From: Aliarcobacter trophiarum LMG 25534
Lineage (GTDB): Bacteria; Campylobacterota; Campylobacteria; Campylobacterales; Arcobacteraceae
Assembly (NCBI RefSeq): GCF_003355515.1
Contig: NZ_CP031367.1
Location: forward strand, 1,302,001 to 1,366,000
Length of the DNA: 64,000 nt
Reading direction: 5' to 3'
Numbering within the stretch: the stretch's first letter is position 1; each line of letters starts with the position of its first letter. A model generated the notes under the pieces. It saw only the letters and a list, made by a program, of their open reading frames with translations. It was not told the DNA's origin and made no database searches. Below, one piece after another: positions 9,366 through 20,105 of the stretch. A program made the position numbers and the translations under genes.

Positions 9366-10889
9366 TTGTTTGAAAATAAATATATACAACAAAGAATAGA
9401 AAAAGCTCAAAATTTACGAGATTTAGGAATAAATCCATATGCGAATGAGACAAAAAGAGAGCTAAGCATAAAAGAGTATTTTACAAAAAATGAAGATGTT
9501 TTTAATCTTGAAACAAAAAGAGATGAGAGTAGAAATTTTACAATAGCTGGAAGAATTAAGTTTTTTAGACTTATGGGAAAAGCTAGTTTCCTTAAACTTG
9601 AAGATGAAAGTGGAATGCTTCAAGTTTATGTTGCAAGAGATAATTTGGAAGAGAACTTTTATAATGATATTTTCAAAAAATATATTGAAGTTGGAGATAT
9701 TGTTGAAGTTAGTGGTTATCCATTTGTAACTGGTCAAGGTGAGCTTTCACTTCATGTTGATAGTTTGAAAATTCTTACAAAAGCTATCTCTCCACTTCCT
9801 GAAAAATTTCATGGAATACAAGATAAAGAGCTAAGATATAGACAAAGATACTTAGATTTAATTATGAATAGTAGTGTTAGAGATACTTTTCATACAAGAA
9901 GTAAAGTTATAAGTTTAACAAGAAGATTTTTTGAAAATAAAGGCTTCTTAGAAGTTGAAACGCCTATGATGCACCCAATTGCTGGTGGAGCAAATGCAAA
10001 ACCATTTGTTACTCATCACAATGCATTAGGAATTGATAGATTTTTAAGAATTGCTCCTGAATTATATTTAAAAAGATTAATTGTTGGTGGATTTGAAGCA
10101 GTTTTTGAAATAAATAGAAATTTTAGAAATGAAGGTATGGATGCAACACATAATCCTGAATTTACTTCTATTGAGTTTTATTGGGCATATAAAACTTATG
10201 AAGATTTAATTGAGCTTACTAAAGAGTATTTTGCATATCTATTTGAAAACTTAAATCTTCCTACAGTTTTACCTTATGGAGAGCTTGAAGTTGATTATAG
10301 TAAGTTTACACAAATACCACTAATTCAATCTTTATATGAAATTGGTGGTGTTCCAAAAGATATAGTTGAGGATAAAGAAAAAATTTTAGAATTTTTAAAA
10401 GCAAGTAAACTTGAAGCAAATAATAAACTAAATCTAGGTCAACTTCAAGGTCAACTTTTTGATGAATTTGTAGAAAATAAACTTATTAATCCAACATTTA
10501 TAACAGAGTATCCAGTAGAAATCTCACCACTTGCTAGAAGAAGTGATGAAAAACCTCACTTAACAGATAGATTTGAGCTATTTATAGCTGGACGAGAAAT
10601 TGCAAATGCTTTTAGTGAGTTAAATGATCCAATTGACCAACTTCAAAGATTTGAAGGACAAATGGCAGCAAAAGATAGTGGAGATGATGAAGCACACGAG
10701 ATGGATGAAGATTTTGTAAATGCACTATCTTATGGTATGGCTCCAACTGCAGGGCAAGGAATTGGTATTGATAGACTTGTAATGATGCTTACAAATCAGC
10801 ACTCAATAAGAGATGTTTTACTTTTCCCTGCTATGAAACCTGTAAAACAAGATTTTGATCTACTTTTAGATGAAACAGAAGAAAAATAG
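9366..10889 (+). CDS. lysS: Lysyl-tRNA synthetase (class II)
   Basis: 507 residues, normal length. It charges tRNA-Lys with lysine. An N-terminal OB-fold anticodon-binding domain (about 55-150) is followed by the class II core. Motif 2 reads [14 protein letters not shown] and motif 3 [12 protein letters not shown] take the start as the TTG at 9366, because it sits 8 bases behind AAGGA and gives the expected N-terminus ([14 protein letters not shown]). The order lysS-glyA followed by a SPOR-domain gene is also found in Campylobacter. Confidence 0.97.
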   Translation: MFENKYIQQRIEKAQNLRDLGINPYANETKRELSIKEYFTKNEDVFNLETKRDESRNFTIAGRIKFFRLMGKASFLKLEDESGMLQVYVARDNLEENFYNDIFKKYIEVGDIVEVSGYPFVTGQGELSLHVDSLKILTKAISPLPEKFHGIQDKELRYRQRYLDLIMNSSVRDTFHTRSKVISLTRRFFENKGFLEVETPMMHPIAGGANAKPFVTHHNALGIDRFLRIAPELYLKRLIVGGFEAVFEINRNFRNEGMDATHNPEFTSIEFYWAYKTYEDLIELTKEYFAYLFENLNLPTVLPYGELEVDYSKFTQIPLIQSLYEIGGVPKDIVEDKEKILEFLKASKLEANNKLNLGQLQGQLFDEFVENKLINPTFITEYPVEISPLARRSDEKPHLTDRFELFIAGREIANAFSELNDPIDQLQRFEGQMAAKDSGDDEAHEMDEDFVNALSYGMAPTAGQGIGIDRLVMMLTNQHSIRDVLLFPAMKPVKQDFDLLLDETEEK

Positions 10890-10910
10890 AAAAAAGATAA
10901 AGGAAAAGAG

Positions 10911-12173
10911 ATGAGTTATATAGAGAATGATAGATTAGAGATAGCGGATAAAGAGGTATTTGAAATAGTTGAAGCAGAGTTAGCTAGACAGACAAACCAT
11001 TTAGAGATGATTGCAAGTGAGAATTTCACATCTCCAGCAGTAATGGAAGCTATGGGTTCAGTATTTACAAATAAGTATGCAGAAGGTTATCCATATAAAA
11101 GATATTATGGTGGTTGTGAACAAGCTGATAAAGTAGAACAACTAGCAATTGATAGAGTTTGTAAAATCTTTGATTGTAAATTTGCAAATGTACAACCACA
11201 TAGTGGAAGCCAAGCAAATGGTGCAGTATATGCAGCACTACTAAAAGCAGGAGATAAAATTTTAGGTATGGATTTATCTCATGGTGGGCATTTAACTCAT
11301 GGTTCAAAACCTAGTTTTTCAGGACAAAACTACTCAGCATTTTATTATGGGGTAGAACTTGATGGAAGAATAAATTATGATAAAGTAGAAGAGATAGCAA
11401 AAACTGTTATGCCAAAAATCATTGTTTGTGGAGCTAGTGCTTATGCAAGAGAGATTGATTTTAAAAGATTTAAGGATATAGCAAACAAAGTTGGTGCTAT
11501 TCTATTTGCTGATATTGCACATATTGCTGGTTTAGTTGCTGCTGGTGAACATATGAGCCCTTTCCCTTATGCAGATGTTGTTACAACAACTACTCATAAA
11601 ACTCTAAGAGGTCCTAGAGGTGGAGTTATTATGACAAATGATGAAGATATTGCTAAAAAAATAAATAGTGCAATATTCCCAGGACTTCAAGGTGGTCCTC
11701 TTATGCATGTAATTGCTGCAAAAGCTGTTGCTTTTAAAGAGATACTAGATCCAAAATGGAAAGATTATGCTGTTCAAGTTAAAGCAAATGCAAAAGTATT
11801 AGGTGAAGTTCTTGTAAGTAGAGGTTATGAACTTGTAAGTGGTGGAACTGATAATCATCTTGTTTTAGTATCATTCTTAAATAAACCTTTCTCAGGTAAA
11901 GATGCAGATGCTGCATTAGGTAATGCTGGAATTACTGTAAATAAAAATACTGTTCCTGGAGAAACTAGAAGCCCTTTTGTAACAAGTGGTATTAGAATTG
12001 GAAGCCCTGCATTAACAGCACGTGGAATGAAAGAAGAGGAGTTTAAATATATCGCAAATAAAATTTGTGATGTTTTAGATAACATAGAAGATACAAATTT
12101 ACATGCTAAAATTAACAAAGATCTTGAAAAACTAGCTAATAACTTTGTTATCTATTCTAAATCGACTTATTGA
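10911..12173 (+). CDS. glyA: Serine hydroxymethyltransferase
   Basis: 420 residues. This PLP enzyme interconverts serine and glycine while charging tetrahydrofolate with a one-carbon unit. Hallmarks are [26 protein letters not shown], the Schiff-base lysine in [15 protein letters not shown], and [11 protein letters not shown]. All are in the expected order and the C-terminal domain is complete. It follows lysS by 21 bp with a clear GGAAAAGAG ribosome site, and lies 24 bp before the SPOR gene, consistent with one operon. Confidence 0.98.
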   Translation: MSYIENDRLEIADKEVFEIVEAELARQTNHLEMIASENFTSPAVMEAMGSVFTNKYAEGYPYKRYYGGCEQADKVEQLAIDRVCKIFDCKFANVQPHSGSQANGAVYAALLKAGDKILGMDLSHGGHLTHGSKPSFSGQNYSAFYYGVELDGRINYDKVEEIAKTVMPKIIVCGASAYAREIDFKRFKDIANKVGAILFADIAHIAGLVAAGEHMSPFPYADVVTTTTHKTLRGPRGGVIMTNDEDIAKKINSAIFPGLQGGPLMHVIAAKAVAFKEILDPKWKDYAVQVKANAKVLGEVLVSRGYELVSGGTDNHLVLVSFLNKPFSGKDADAALGNAGITVNKNTVPGETRSPFVTSGIRIGSPALTARGMKEEEFKYIANKICDVLDNIEDTNLHAKINKDLEKLANNFVIYSKSTY

Positions 12174-12197
12174 AAGTTTTGACACAAGGAGTGTATT

Positions 12198-13202
12198 ATG
12201 CAAATAATGGGTGATGATTTCGTAAAAAAAGTTCAACTAAAACAAGAGAAAGAAGAACTTGAAAAAAAACTGAGCGAACTTGATGAAACAAGGATATCTA
12301 TGGGAAATATAAATCTTACAAATAATCTAAACAATGCCTATAAAGGTATAGATAGTAATAGTGATGATATGAATGAGATGAATAGACTACAGCAAAATAT
12401 CAATTATGATGATAGCAATGAGTTTGATAATATTATGTTAAATCAACAACAAAGTGGAGAAGATAATAAAAAGAAATACTTAATTTTAGGTATTGTTTTA
12501 GTTGTTCTTTTTTTACTAACTATTATTATAATAAGACTTTTAACAAGTGATTCAAAAAAAGAGGACCCATTTACATCAAATAATCAAAACTCTTCTGAAA
12601 TGAAAACTCTATCAGAAAATAGTGGAAATATTGAAGATAGATATAAAAGAATATTAGATGATAAAGCAAAAAAAGAGAGTTCTGAACCAGTAGTAACTCA
12701 ACCTACAAATAGCTCAAATGAGAAACTTGATATGATCAAAGAGACAAAAGAGGAAACTAGACTTGCTCAAAATGAGAACTTTGAAGATAACTCTATTTCA
12801 AATGAAACTCTAGATGAAACTATAAAGAAAATAGAAGAGAAAAAACAAGTTACAAAACCTAGTGAAGCAAAAACAACTGCAAAAGCACAAACTGAACAAA
12901 AAAAATCTATAAGAGACTTAGTTGAGGGGAATCAAGCGACAAAAACAACAACTCAAGATACAACTAGTGCAAGTGGTTACTTTATTCAAATTGGAGCATT
13001 CTCAAAAAGACCAAATGAGAGCTATTTAAAGAATATAACAAATCAAGGTTTTAAATATAAAATAATCCAAGAAGATATAAAAGGTACTGCTTTTAATAAG
13101 CTTTTAATTGGTCCATACAGTAGTAGAGCCGCTGCTTTAAACGATGTATCATCTGTAAAAAGTAAATTAAATATTCAAAATACTTTTATAGTAAATTACT
13201 AG
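12198..13202 (+). CDS. SPOR-domain membrane protein
   Basis: 334 residues. A cytoplasmic N-terminal region of about 90 residues, rich in Asn, Asp and Gln and partly coiled coil, precedes one transmembrane helix (about 95-115). A long low-complexity periplasmic linker rich in Ser, Thr, Lys and Glu follows. Residues 260-334 form a SPOR domain (YFIQIGAFSKRP...KLLIGPYSSRAAA), which binds denuded peptidoglycan at division septa. The topology is that of FtsN-like or DedD-like division proteins. The gene follows glyA directly, as its Campylobacter counterpart does nearby. AAGGAG precedes the ATG by 6 bases. Confidence 0.85.
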   Translation: MQIMGDDFVKKVQLKQEKEELEKKLSELDETRISMGNINLTNNLNNAYKGIDSNSDDMNEMNRLQQNINYDDSNEFDNIMLNQQQSGEDNKKKYLILGIVLVVLFLLTIIIIRLLTSDSKKEDPFTSNNQNSSEMKTLSENSGNIEDRYKRILDDKAKKESSEPVVTQPTNSSNEKLDMIKETKEETRLAQNENFEDNSISNETLDETIKKIEEKKQVTKPSEAKTTAKAQTEQKKSIRDLVEGNQATKTTTQDTTSASGYFIQIGAFSKRPNESYLKNITNQGFKYKIIQEDIKGTAFNKLLIGPYSSRAAALNDVSSVKSKLNIQNTFIVNY

Positions 13203-13211
13203 AAGATATTT

Positions 13212-14624
13212 ATGAATTTTTATAGTAAAACTCTATTTTTAGACCAATTTACACCTGTTTCAATATATGAAAAAATAAAAGCTCTTTATAAAGAAGAGCT
13301 TACTTTTCTATTTGAAAGTAGTATTAGCTCAAATAACGATGGTAATTTTTCATATATAATAATTGGAGATAGAGAGAGAATTTGGCATAAAAATAGTGAA
13401 TGTTTTTTTAAAAATGAGAGTGGAGAAATAGAAAAAGTTGACAACAATCCTCTAATATTCTTAAAAAAGTATTATAAAAATTTTGATAAAAGTATATATA
13501 AGGATAAAGCAAAAGAGCTAGGAATTGGCTTAATAGATGGATTTATTGGGAATGTTGGTTATGATATAGGAAAAGAGTTTGAGCCAAAATTAAAAGCTTC
13601 TATGAACTCTTTAGAAGATGAGTTAAATATTCCTGATTTAGATTTAATAAGACCAAAAATAGTTTTAGGGTACTCTCATAAAACTTCTAAACTAGTGCTA
13701 CTGACATCAATAGATGAACTAAAAGAAGAGTTAAATAATATAGAGAATGAGCTTTTAAAACCATACTATCATACTCCACTAAAAAAAGCGAAACTTTTAG
13801 ATGAAGGGAAATTCAACTTTACAAAAAATGAGTTTTTCTCTATTGTTGAAAAATCTAAAGAGATGATAAGAGCTGGAGATATTTTCCAAATTTTAATCTC
13901 AAATAGATTTACTCAAAGAGCTATAGTAGATAACCTATCTTTTTATAGAGCCTTAAGAAGTAAAAATCCAAGTCCATACTTATATCTTCTTGAGTTTGAA
14001 GATTTTTCTATTGCTGGAAGTAGCCCTGAGGTTATGATTAGACTAATAGATGGTCACCTACTTTTAAGACCAATTGCAGGTACTAGAAAAAGAGGTTCTA
14101 CTTTAGAAAAAGATTTAGAGATGGAAAATGAACTGATCAACGATAAAAAAGAACGTGCAGAACACTTAATGCTTGTTGATTTAGGAAGAAATGATGTAGG
14201 TCGTGTAGCTCGTGCTGGAAGTGTGAAAGTAACTGAGCTTATGAGAGTAGAAAGATACTCTCATGTTATGCATATAGTTTCAGATGTTGAGGCTGTTTTG
14301 GATGAAAAATATGATATGTTTGACCTATTTATGGCAACTTTTACTGCTGGAACAATGACAGGTGCTCCAAAAATAAGAGCTATGGAACTAATAGCAAACT
14401 TTGAAAAGATTAAAAGAAGTTTCTACTCAGGAAGCATAGCTTACTTTGGTTTTGATGGAAATATGGATAGTGCAATTACTATTAGAACTTCACTTATTAC
14501 AAAAGATAAGATAATTTTTCAATCTGGGGCTGGAATTGTTGCAGACTCCGTAAATGAAGATGAATACTTAGAAGTTCATAATAAACTAGCAGCAAATATT
14601 GCAACTTTAAAAGAGTTATCGTAA
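13212..14624 (+). CDS. trpE: Anthranilate synthase component I (chorismate-binding)
   Basis: 470 residues. It converts chorismate and ammonia (from a glutaminase partner) to anthranilate, the first step of tryptophan synthesis. The core shows [47 protein letters not shown] and [15 protein letters not shown] rather than PIKGT at the substrate site, and FLFESS near residue 35 (equivalent to the LLES tryptophan-feedback motif), favour TrpE over PabB. The start is 9 bp after the SPOR gene. No trpG/trpD is adjacent, so the pathway is dispersed. A dual TrpE/PabB role cannot be excluded. Confidence 0.88.
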   Translation: MNFYSKTLFLDQFTPVSIYEKIKALYKEELTFLFESSISSNNDGNFSYIIIGDRERIWHKNSECFFKNESGEIEKVDNNPLIFLKKYYKNFDKSIYKDKAKELGIGLIDGFIGNVGYDIGKEFEPKLKASMNSLEDELNIPDLDLIRPKIVLGYSHKTSKLVLLTSIDELKEELNNIENELLKPYYHTPLKKAKLLDEGKFNFTKNEFFSIVEKSKEMIRAGDIFQILISNRFTQRAIVDNLSFYRALRSKNPSPYLYLLEFEDFSIAGSSPEVMIRLIDGHLLLRPIAGTRKRGSTLEKDLEMENELINDKKERAEHLMLVDLGRNDVGRVARAGSVKVTELMRVERYSHVMHIVSDVEAVLDEKYDMFDLFMATFTAGTMTGAPKIRAMELIANFEKIKRSFYSGSIAYFGFDGNMDSAITIRTSLITKDKIIFQSGAGIVADSVNEDEYLEVHNKLAANIATLKELS

Positions 14625-14645
14625 TTAAAAAAAAGAGGAAATAAG

Positions 14646-15428
14646 ATGTTACTTGGAGTAAATATTGACCATATAGCAACTTTAAGAGAAGCTAGAAAAA
14701 TAAATGACCCAAACCCTTTGGATGCTCTAAGTATTTGTAAACTTAGTGGTGCAGATCAAATAACTATTCACTTAAGAGAGGATAGAAGACATATTCATGA
14801 TTTAGATGCAAAAGCAATTATTGAGCATTCAGCTCTTCCTATAAATTTGGAATGTTCTATAAATAGTACTATTATTGATATAGTTTATAAATTAAAACCT
14901 TATAGAGTGACATTAGTTCCTGAAAATAGAAAAGAGGTCACAACAGAAGGTGGACTTGATTTAGAAAATAATTTTCAAAAAATTAGTCGTGCTATTGCAC
15001 AATTACAAAATAGTGGTATAGAAGTTTCACTTTTTATAGATCCAACTTTAAAATCTGTAGAACTTGCTAATATGTTAGGAGCTTCTTGGATAGAACTTCA
15101 TACAGGAAGCTATGCAAATATATTTGCTATGCTTTATACAAATTTGAAACATACTCAACACTCAATAAAAGAGCTAGAGCTTCCAAATGAAAAATTAAAA
15201 AATATGCTTGATACTAGTTTGGAAAATATAAAAAACTCTTCTTCTCTTGCTGTAAATCTAGGTTTAAAAGTAGCAGCTGGTCATGGATTAAATTACCAAA
15301 ATGTAAAAAATATTTGTGAGTTAAAAGATATTATTGAACTAAATATTGGTCAAAGTATTATTGCTAGATCAGTTTTTACAGGTCTATCTTCTGCAATAGT
15401 TGAGATGAAAAATCTTATTTCAAAATGA
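14646..15428 (+). CDS. pdxJ: Pyridoxine 5'-phosphate synthase PdxJ
   Basis: 260 residues. It condenses 1-deoxyxylulose 5-phosphate with 3-amino-2-oxopropyl phosphate to form pyridoxine 5'-phosphate, using the product of PdxA. The TIM barrel opens with LLGVNIDHIATLREARK. It continues with GADQITIHLREDRRHI, NLECSIN, TLVPE, ELHTGSYAN, AAGHGLNY and ELNIGQSIIARS, all family motifs. Campylobacterota forms are slightly longer than the E. coli enzyme, with an insertion after residue 160, as here. It overlaps pdxA by 4 bases (ATGA), so the two steps are coupled. Confidence 0.97.
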   Translation: MLLGVNIDHIATLREARKINDPNPLDALSICKLSGADQITIHLREDRRHIHDLDAKAIIEHSALPINLECSINSTIIDIVYKLKPYRVTLVPENRKEVTTEGGLDLENNFQKISRAIAQLQNSGIEVSLFIDPTLKSVELANMLGASWIELHTGSYANIFAMLYTNLKHTQHSIKELELPNEKLKNMLDTSLENIKNSSSLAVNLGLKVAAGHGLNYQNVKNICELKDIIELNIGQSIIARSVFTGLSSAIVEMKNLISK

Positions 15429-16351
15429 CAAACTTCCCAAAAATTGCTATTAGTGTTGGAGATTTAAATGGTATTGGAATTGAAATAGCTCTAAAATCTC
15501 ACAATACTATCAAAGAGTTTTGCCAACCAATCTATTGCATAAATAGACAAATGCTAGAACAAGCATCAATACTTTTAAATATCTCTATTCCTGATGATTT
15601 TAATATATATGAAACCTTTGGTGATTTTGAAATAATTCCTTCAAAAGCTACAAAAGAAGCTGGTATCTTTTCATATCTATCTTTTATGGATGCAATAACT
15701 CTAGCAAATATCAAAAATGTAGATGCAATTTGTACTTTACCAATAAACAAAGAAGCTTGGGGTAAAGCAAAGCTAAAATATAAAGGACATACTGAAGTTT
15801 TAAGAGATTTTTACAAAAAAGATGCAATTATGATGCTAGGCTGTTCTTCTATGTATGTAGCACTTTTTACAGAACATATTGCACTAAAAGATGTTGCAAA
15901 GAATATAAAAACTAATAAATTAGTAAAATTCTTAAAAGATTTCATATCTTGTACTAGTGCTTCAAAAGTTGCAGTTTTAGCTCTAAATCCACACGCGGGA
16001 GATGGTGGAGTTTTGGGGAAAGAAGAGAAAAAAATAAGAAAAGCTATCAAAAAAGCAAATAAGATTTTTGGTTCTGATATCTTTTCAAATCCTCTTGTAC
16101 CTGATACTGCTTTTTCTCCAAATAATAGAAAGAACTATAAATATTTTGTAGCTATGTACCACGATCAAGGATTAGCTCCACTAAAAGCACTATATTTTGA
16201 TGAAAGTATAAATGTAAGTTTAAATCTTCCTATTATAAGAACAAGTGTAGATCATGGAACAGCTTTTGATATAGCATATAAAAATAAGAACCCAAATACA
16301 AAAAGCTATATAAATGCAATAAAAGAGGCTATTAGCCTAAGCAAAAAATGA
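15425..16351 (+). CDS. pdxA: 4-hydroxythreonine-4-phosphate dehydrogenase PdxA
   Basis: 308 residues. It oxidises 4-phosphohydroxy-threonine in the DXP-dependent vitamin B6 pathway. Motifs are ISVGDLNGIGIEIAL at the N-terminus, LPINKEAW, KGHTEVLRDF, LALNPHAGDGG, VPDTAF, and MYHDQGLAPLKAL with a metal-binding histidine. Full length for the family in this phylum. It is sandwiched between pdxJ and the downstream ATPase gene with 4-base ATGA overlaps on both sides, so all three are translated as a unit. Confidence 0.97.
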   Translation: MTNFPKIAISVGDLNGIGIEIALKSHNTIKEFCQPIYCINRQMLEQASILLNISIPDDFNIYETFGDFEIIPSKATKEAGIFSYLSFMDAITLANIKNVDAICTLPINKEAWGKAKLKYKGHTEVLRDFYKKDAIMMLGCSSMYVALFTEHIALKDVAKNIKTNKLVKFLKDFISCTSASKVAVLALNPHAGDGGVLGKEEKKIRKAIKKANKIFGSDIFSNPLVPDTAFSPNNRKNYKYFVAMYHDQGLAPLKALYFDESINVSLNLPIIRTSVDHGTAFDIAYKNKNPNTKSYINAIKEAISLSKK

Positions 16352-17418
16352 AACTACTTGAAGAGAACTATCAATTAAACTTTTCAAAAATAAACTTTTT
16401 GGAGAGAAAAACAAAAATAGAAAATAAAAAAACAATCATTTGTGGAGCTTCAAAAGTTGGTAAATCTTATTTAATTTTTGATTATTTAAGAAACTTCAAG
16501 AGTGAAGAGTATTTATATATCGATTTCTTTGATTTCAGAAATCGAACTATCTTTGAAGAGTTAGATTTTTTAGAAGAGTTTATTTTTTCTAAAGATATAA
16601 AAGTTCTAATTTTAGAAAATTTTAATTATGAGTGTAAAATTCCAAATTGTGAAAATATTATTTTAACTTCTCAAAAAAATATCAAGCATAAAGATTTCAA
16701 AATAATAGAGCTCTTTGCATTAGATTTTGAAGAGTACCTATTATTTGATAACAAAAATCAAAATATCACTCAAAGTTTTAATAACTTTTTAAAATATGGA
16801 AACTTACCACTTTCAATAAATTTAGAAGAGCATAAAAAAGTTTTAAAACTACAAGAGATATTAAAGTTAAACTCAAAAGATAATACAAGTTATGAGATTT
16901 CAAAAATTTTAATAGAAAATATTGATGAAAAAAAGTCTATTTTTCAACTCTTTAATCAACTAAAATCAAAGATAAAAATATCAAAGGATAGATTTTATGA
17001 GGAGTGTAAAGAGCTAGAAGATAAAAACTCCATTTTTTTTATTGAAAAGTATAATCAAGAGAAAAGTTTAAAAAAAATATACTCATATAACTATGCTTTT
17101 TTGGGAGCTATTAGCTTTTCAAAGAAATTTAAGCAAGAGTTCACAAATATGGTTTTTTTGGAACTTTTAAAAGAGAATAAAACTATCTATTATCTTGATA
17201 ATATCGATTTTTATATAAAAGAAGATAATTTAGCTATTGTTTGTATTCCTTTTTTTAATATTGATTTAAACTCTAATTTACTAAAGAAAATCATTAAAAC
17301 TGCTTTAGAAGTAGATATAGAAAAAATAGAGATTATTACTATCTCAAATAATCAAAAAATAGATAACAAAAAGATACATATTGAAACAATTGTATTTTAT
17401 GAATGGGCTTTAATTTAA
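16348..17418 (+). CDS. Putative P-loop ATPase (AAA_14/DUF4143-like)
   Basis: 356 residues. A Walker A motif is visible as GASKVGKSYLIF near residues 34-45. Hydrophobic strands follow, including VLILENFNY (candidate Walker B with Glu) and a possible sensor in IILTSQKN. The architecture of a small P-loop domain followed by a winged-helix-like region (about 150-230) and a C-terminal alpha/beta domain resembles the AAA_14/DUF4143 ATPases. The function of that family is poorly known. It overlaps pdxA by 4 bases, yet nothing in the sequence ties it to vitamin B6. Conservation is low and the Lys/Asn/Ile content high. Specific function not recognised. Confidence 0.6.
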   Translation: MKLLEENYQLNFSKINFLERKTKIENKKTIICGASKVGKSYLIFDYLRNFKSEEYLYIDFFDFRNRTIFEELDFLEEFIFSKDIKVLILENFNYECKIPNCENIILTSQKNIKHKDFKIIELFALDFEEYLLFDNKNQNITQSFNNFLKYGNLPLSINLEEHKKVLKLQEILKLNSKDNTSYEISKILIENIDEKKSIFQLFNQLKSKIKISKDRFYEECKELEDKNSIFFIEKYNQEKSLKKIYSYNYAFLGAISFSKKFKQEFTNMVFLELLKENKTIYYLDNIDFYIKEDNLAIVCIPFFNIDLNSNLLKKIIKTALEVDIEKIEIITISNNQKIDNKKIHIETIVFYEWALI

Positions 17419-17438
17419 AATTAGCTCCTCTTTTGTGA

Positions 17439-17444
17439 TATAAT
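17439..17444 (+). promoter_or_regulatory. Probable -10 element of the diguanylate cyclase gene
   Basis: TATAAT preceded by TG (TGATATAAT) lies 37 bp before the start codon in the 62-bp gap after the ATPase gene. A GGAGAG ribosome site is near 17467. Confidence 0.5.
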
Positions 17445-17480
17445 CAAACCACCTTTGATAAAAAATGGAGAGATTATATC

Positions 17481-18785
17481 ATGGAAAAAAGATTAATAAA
17501 TTTTATAAAATATGCTCCTATGATTTTTATTCCTTTGATTGTTTTTTTGGTTTTTTATCTAATAATAACAGGTTATAAATCTACATTAAATAGTAATTTT
17601 GAAGTCTATAAAAATGACTTAATAGATAAACAAAAAAGCTTAGTAAAAACAAATATCCAAATTGCTACACAGATATTTGAGAATCAAATATTTTTGGCAG
17701 ACAATAAAGAGAAAGCCTATAAATCATTCTTCAACTTAATAAAAAATATAAATAGCACTGCAAGTGATTATTACTTTATCTTTAATACAAAAGGTGATGT
17801 TATTATACACTCCTTTTTAAGCCATCTTGAGGGTGAAAATCTATTTATTTTTAATAATGAAAACTATAATAATGTAGTAAAATTAATTACAACCAACTCT
17901 ACAGAAGATAGATATGTATCATACAAATGGTTAAATCCAAACACAAATTTAGAAGAGGAGAAAGTCTCTTTTGTAAGACAACTTCCAAATACTGATTTGA
18001 TTATTGGTAGTGGATTTTATTTAGGAGATATTAATAAAATTGTAGAGTATAAAAAAGATATTGAAGAAAGAGAACATGAGAAAAGTATAAATATTACTTT
18101 GACTTTGGCTATTATTTTTACTCTTTTATCTTTTGTTTTATCTTATATTATTTCAAAAATGCTTTTAAATGAGTTTAATATTTTAAATGGTTCACTAAAA
18201 GAAAAATCTATTGAACTTCAAAAATTAAATAGTGAATTGGAAATAAAGGTTGAAAATCGTACTAGTAAATTAAAAGATGCCTACAAAAAAATGCAAAACT
18301 TAGCCTCTATTGACGATTTAACAAAAATATATAATAGGTTCTATTTTTTCAATGCCTTTAACCAACAACTTGCACGTCTAAAGTCTGATAAAATAGGTTT
18401 TAGTTTGATAATGTTTGATTTAGACCATTTTAAAAATGTAAATGATACCTATGGGCATGATGTTGGGGATTATGTGCTACATGAAACTTGTAGAGTTGTT
18501 GAAGAATCTCTAAGAAAAGATGATATTTTTGCTAGAATTGGTGGAGAAGAGTTCTTAATTTCTCTACCAAATACAGATATTGAAAATGCCTTTTATATAG
18601 CTCAAAGGATAAAACAAAATATAGAAGAGCATAATTTTAAGAATATTCCAAAACTTACAATTAGCCTTGGTGTAGCAGAAGCAACTGAACCAATTACAAG
18701 TACAGAACTTCTAAAAAGAGTAGATATTGCTTTATATAAAGCAAAAAAAGAGGGAAGGAATAGAGTAATTGCTTTTAAAAGTTAA
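17481..18785 (+). CDS. Membrane diguanylate cyclase with periplasmic Cache sensor
   Basis: 434 residues. Two membrane helices (about 12-32 and 200-222) bracket a single-Cache periplasmic domain with the typical SFVRQLPNTDLIIGSGFYL stretch. A coiled coil (230-265) leads to a GGDEF domain starting at DDLTKIYNRFYFF. The active-site motif is GGEEF, near residue 353, and an RxxD product-inhibition site (RKDD) lies exactly five residues ahead of it. So the enzyme should make cyclic di-GMP from two GTP and be feedback-inhibited. No EAL domain. It has its own promoter and a terminator behind it. The ligand sensed is unknown. Confidence 0.92.
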   Translation: MEKRLINFIKYAPMIFIPLIVFLVFYLIITGYKSTLNSNFEVYKNDLIDKQKSLVKTNIQIATQIFENQIFLADNKEKAYKSFFNLIKNINSTASDYYFIFNTKGDVIIHSFLSHLEGENLFIFNNENYNNVVKLITTNSTEDRYVSYKWLNPNTNLEEEKVSFVRQLPNTDLIIGSGFYLGDINKIVEYKKDIEEREHEKSINITLTLAIIFTLLSFVLSYIISKMLLNEFNILNGSLKEKSIELQKLNSELEIKVENRTSKLKDAYKKMQNLASIDDLTKIYNRFYFFNAFNQQLARLKSDKIGFSLIMFDLDHFKNVNDTYGHDVGDYVLHETCRVVEESLRKDDIFARIGGEEFLISLPNTDIENAFYIAQRIKQNIEEHNFKNIPKLTISLGVAEATEPITSTELLKRVDIALYKAKKEGRNRVIAFKS

Positions 18786-18811
18786 GATAGTTTTAACTAT
18801 AATTACATCTT

Positions 18812-18842
18812 AAAAGCAACTCTTTGGTTAAGGGTTGCTTTT
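18812..18842. terminator. Bidirectional intrinsic terminator between convergent genes
   Basis: AAAAGCAAC (18812-18820) pairs with GTTGCTTTT (18834-18842) around a 13-base loop, with T-runs on the 3' side of both strands. It serves the diguanylate cyclase gene on the plus strand and overlaps the 3' end of the minus-strand DUF2459 gene. Confidence 0.8.
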
Positions 18843-19514
18843 TTTATACTGATACAAAATTCCATCATCAAAAGCTACCCAAAAAGAAGCAGGTAAAGAT
18901 GCTTTTTTAAGTAGATTATTTGTCCATGTATTACAAGTATGGAAAATACTATAACTTCCTATTGCCTCATAAAAAGCATCATTTTGTCCATATTGTGCTG
19001 TTGTTTTAATATTTATTGGTTTTTCATCACTATATTTTAAAGACTCTTTTATTGTAGAGATTATTGAAATATACTGCTTTTTTGATATATCTATTTTATA
19101 TGTTAATTCATCTTTTATAATCTCATCATAATATGTAATATGCAAAGCTGCATTTCCAAGTCCAAATCCTGCAATTAAAGCAGTGCTTAGTTTTAACTCA
19201 GCCCAAGTTGGAGTATCCAAATAAAATCCTTTATCTCCCCAACCAATACTAATATATGTAAAATTGTCTCTTTTACTTAAAGTATCTTCAAAATCAAAAA
19301 ACTCAAACCAATTTATAATATCACTTTTTATTGGCAAAACTATATCTGTATGCACTCCATTTGATTTTATAAATATCTCATACTTTAAATCTTCATTTGT
19401 ACCATAATTTGTTGTAATTTTTGAAAAAGTATATTCACTTAATAAATATATAAATACAGATAAAAAGATAAACAATAGAGTAAAAAAAACATATTTCAAA
19501 AATTCTCTAAACAT
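18828..19514 (-). CDS. TIGR02117/DUF2459 family protein
   Basis: 228 residues. An N-terminal membrane anchor (about 8-27) is followed by a soluble domain with the family motifs NGVHTDIVLPI, SIGWGDKGFYLDTPTW and FHTCNTWTN. Conserved His and Cys residues in the first and last of these suggest a papain/NlpC-like arrangement, but no activity is established. The family was first noted next to some urease gene clusters; no urease genes lie here. Convergent with the diguanylate cyclase gene and divergent from the SixA-like gene. Confidence 0.75.
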   Translation of the reverse strand: MFREFLKYVFFTLLFIFLSVFIYLLSEYTFSKITTNYGTNEDLKYEIFIKSNGVHTDIVLPIKSDIINWFEFFDFEDTLSKRDNFTYISIGWGDKGFYLDTPTWAELKLSTALIAGFGLGNAALHITYYDEIIKDELTYKIDISKKQYISIISTIKESLKYSDEKPINIKTTAQYGQNDAFYEAIGSYSIFHTCNTWTNNLLKKASLPASFWVAFDDGILYQYKKSNP

Positions 19515-19608
19515 TATAATTATTTCCTTACATCTATTTTTGATAATTTTATTATTAATTTATAAAAATATAGTTAAAATTTAGCATTTTTATTTAAAGT
19601 AGGGAAAA

Positions 19609-20088
19609 ATGAAAAAACTTTTCATAGTAAGACATACAACAAAACAAAGAGAAGTACCAAACGAATATGATTATGATACAGAATTAACTAAAGAAGGAAT
19701 AGAAAAAGCAACTCAAATGGCTCAAAAATTGGCTTTAGAAAATCATCAAATTGATTTAATTGTTGCAAGTCCAGCAGTAAGGACAAGACACACAGCTGAA
19801 ATTTTTGCAAAAGAGCTAGAATATAACAAAACTATAATGCTAAATGAAGTTTTATATATGGCATTTGTAAATGAATTAATTGAAACTATTACCTATACTT
19901 ATGATAGTGTAGATAGTATGTTAATAGTAGGTCACAACCCATCTTTAACTGCTTTAGCTGTTACACTTTTGGGTTTTAAAGAGAAGTTTGAAGAGGGTGC
20001 AATTATGCAAATAGATTTTAATTGCGATAGTTGGATTGATATTGATAAAAACAATGCAAAACTAATAAGCTATACTATTCCTAAATAG
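19609..20088 (+). CDS. sixA: Phosphohistidine phosphatase SixA-like protein
   Basis: 159 residues, the size of SixA. It belongs to the histidine-phosphatase superfamily: RHTTK at residues 8-12 holds the nucleophile His9, ASPAVRTRHTAE provides the second arginine, and VGHNP the second catalytic histidine. E. coli SixA removes phosphate from phosphohistidine in the nitrogen phosphotransferase system; no PTS gene is visible nearby, so the substrate is open. A GGGAAA ribosome site precedes the ATG. Convergent with the small secreted protein gene. Confidence 0.82.
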   Translation: MKKLFIVRHTTKQREVPNEYDYDTELTKEGIEKATQMAQKLALENHQIDLIVASPAVRTRHTAEIFAKELEYNKTIMLNEVLYMAFVNELIETITYTYDSVDSMLIVGHNPSLTALAVTLLGFKEKFEEGAIMQIDFNCDSWIDIDKNNAKLISYTIPK

Positions 20089-20105
20089 TTTAGTTTATCT
20101 CTTAC

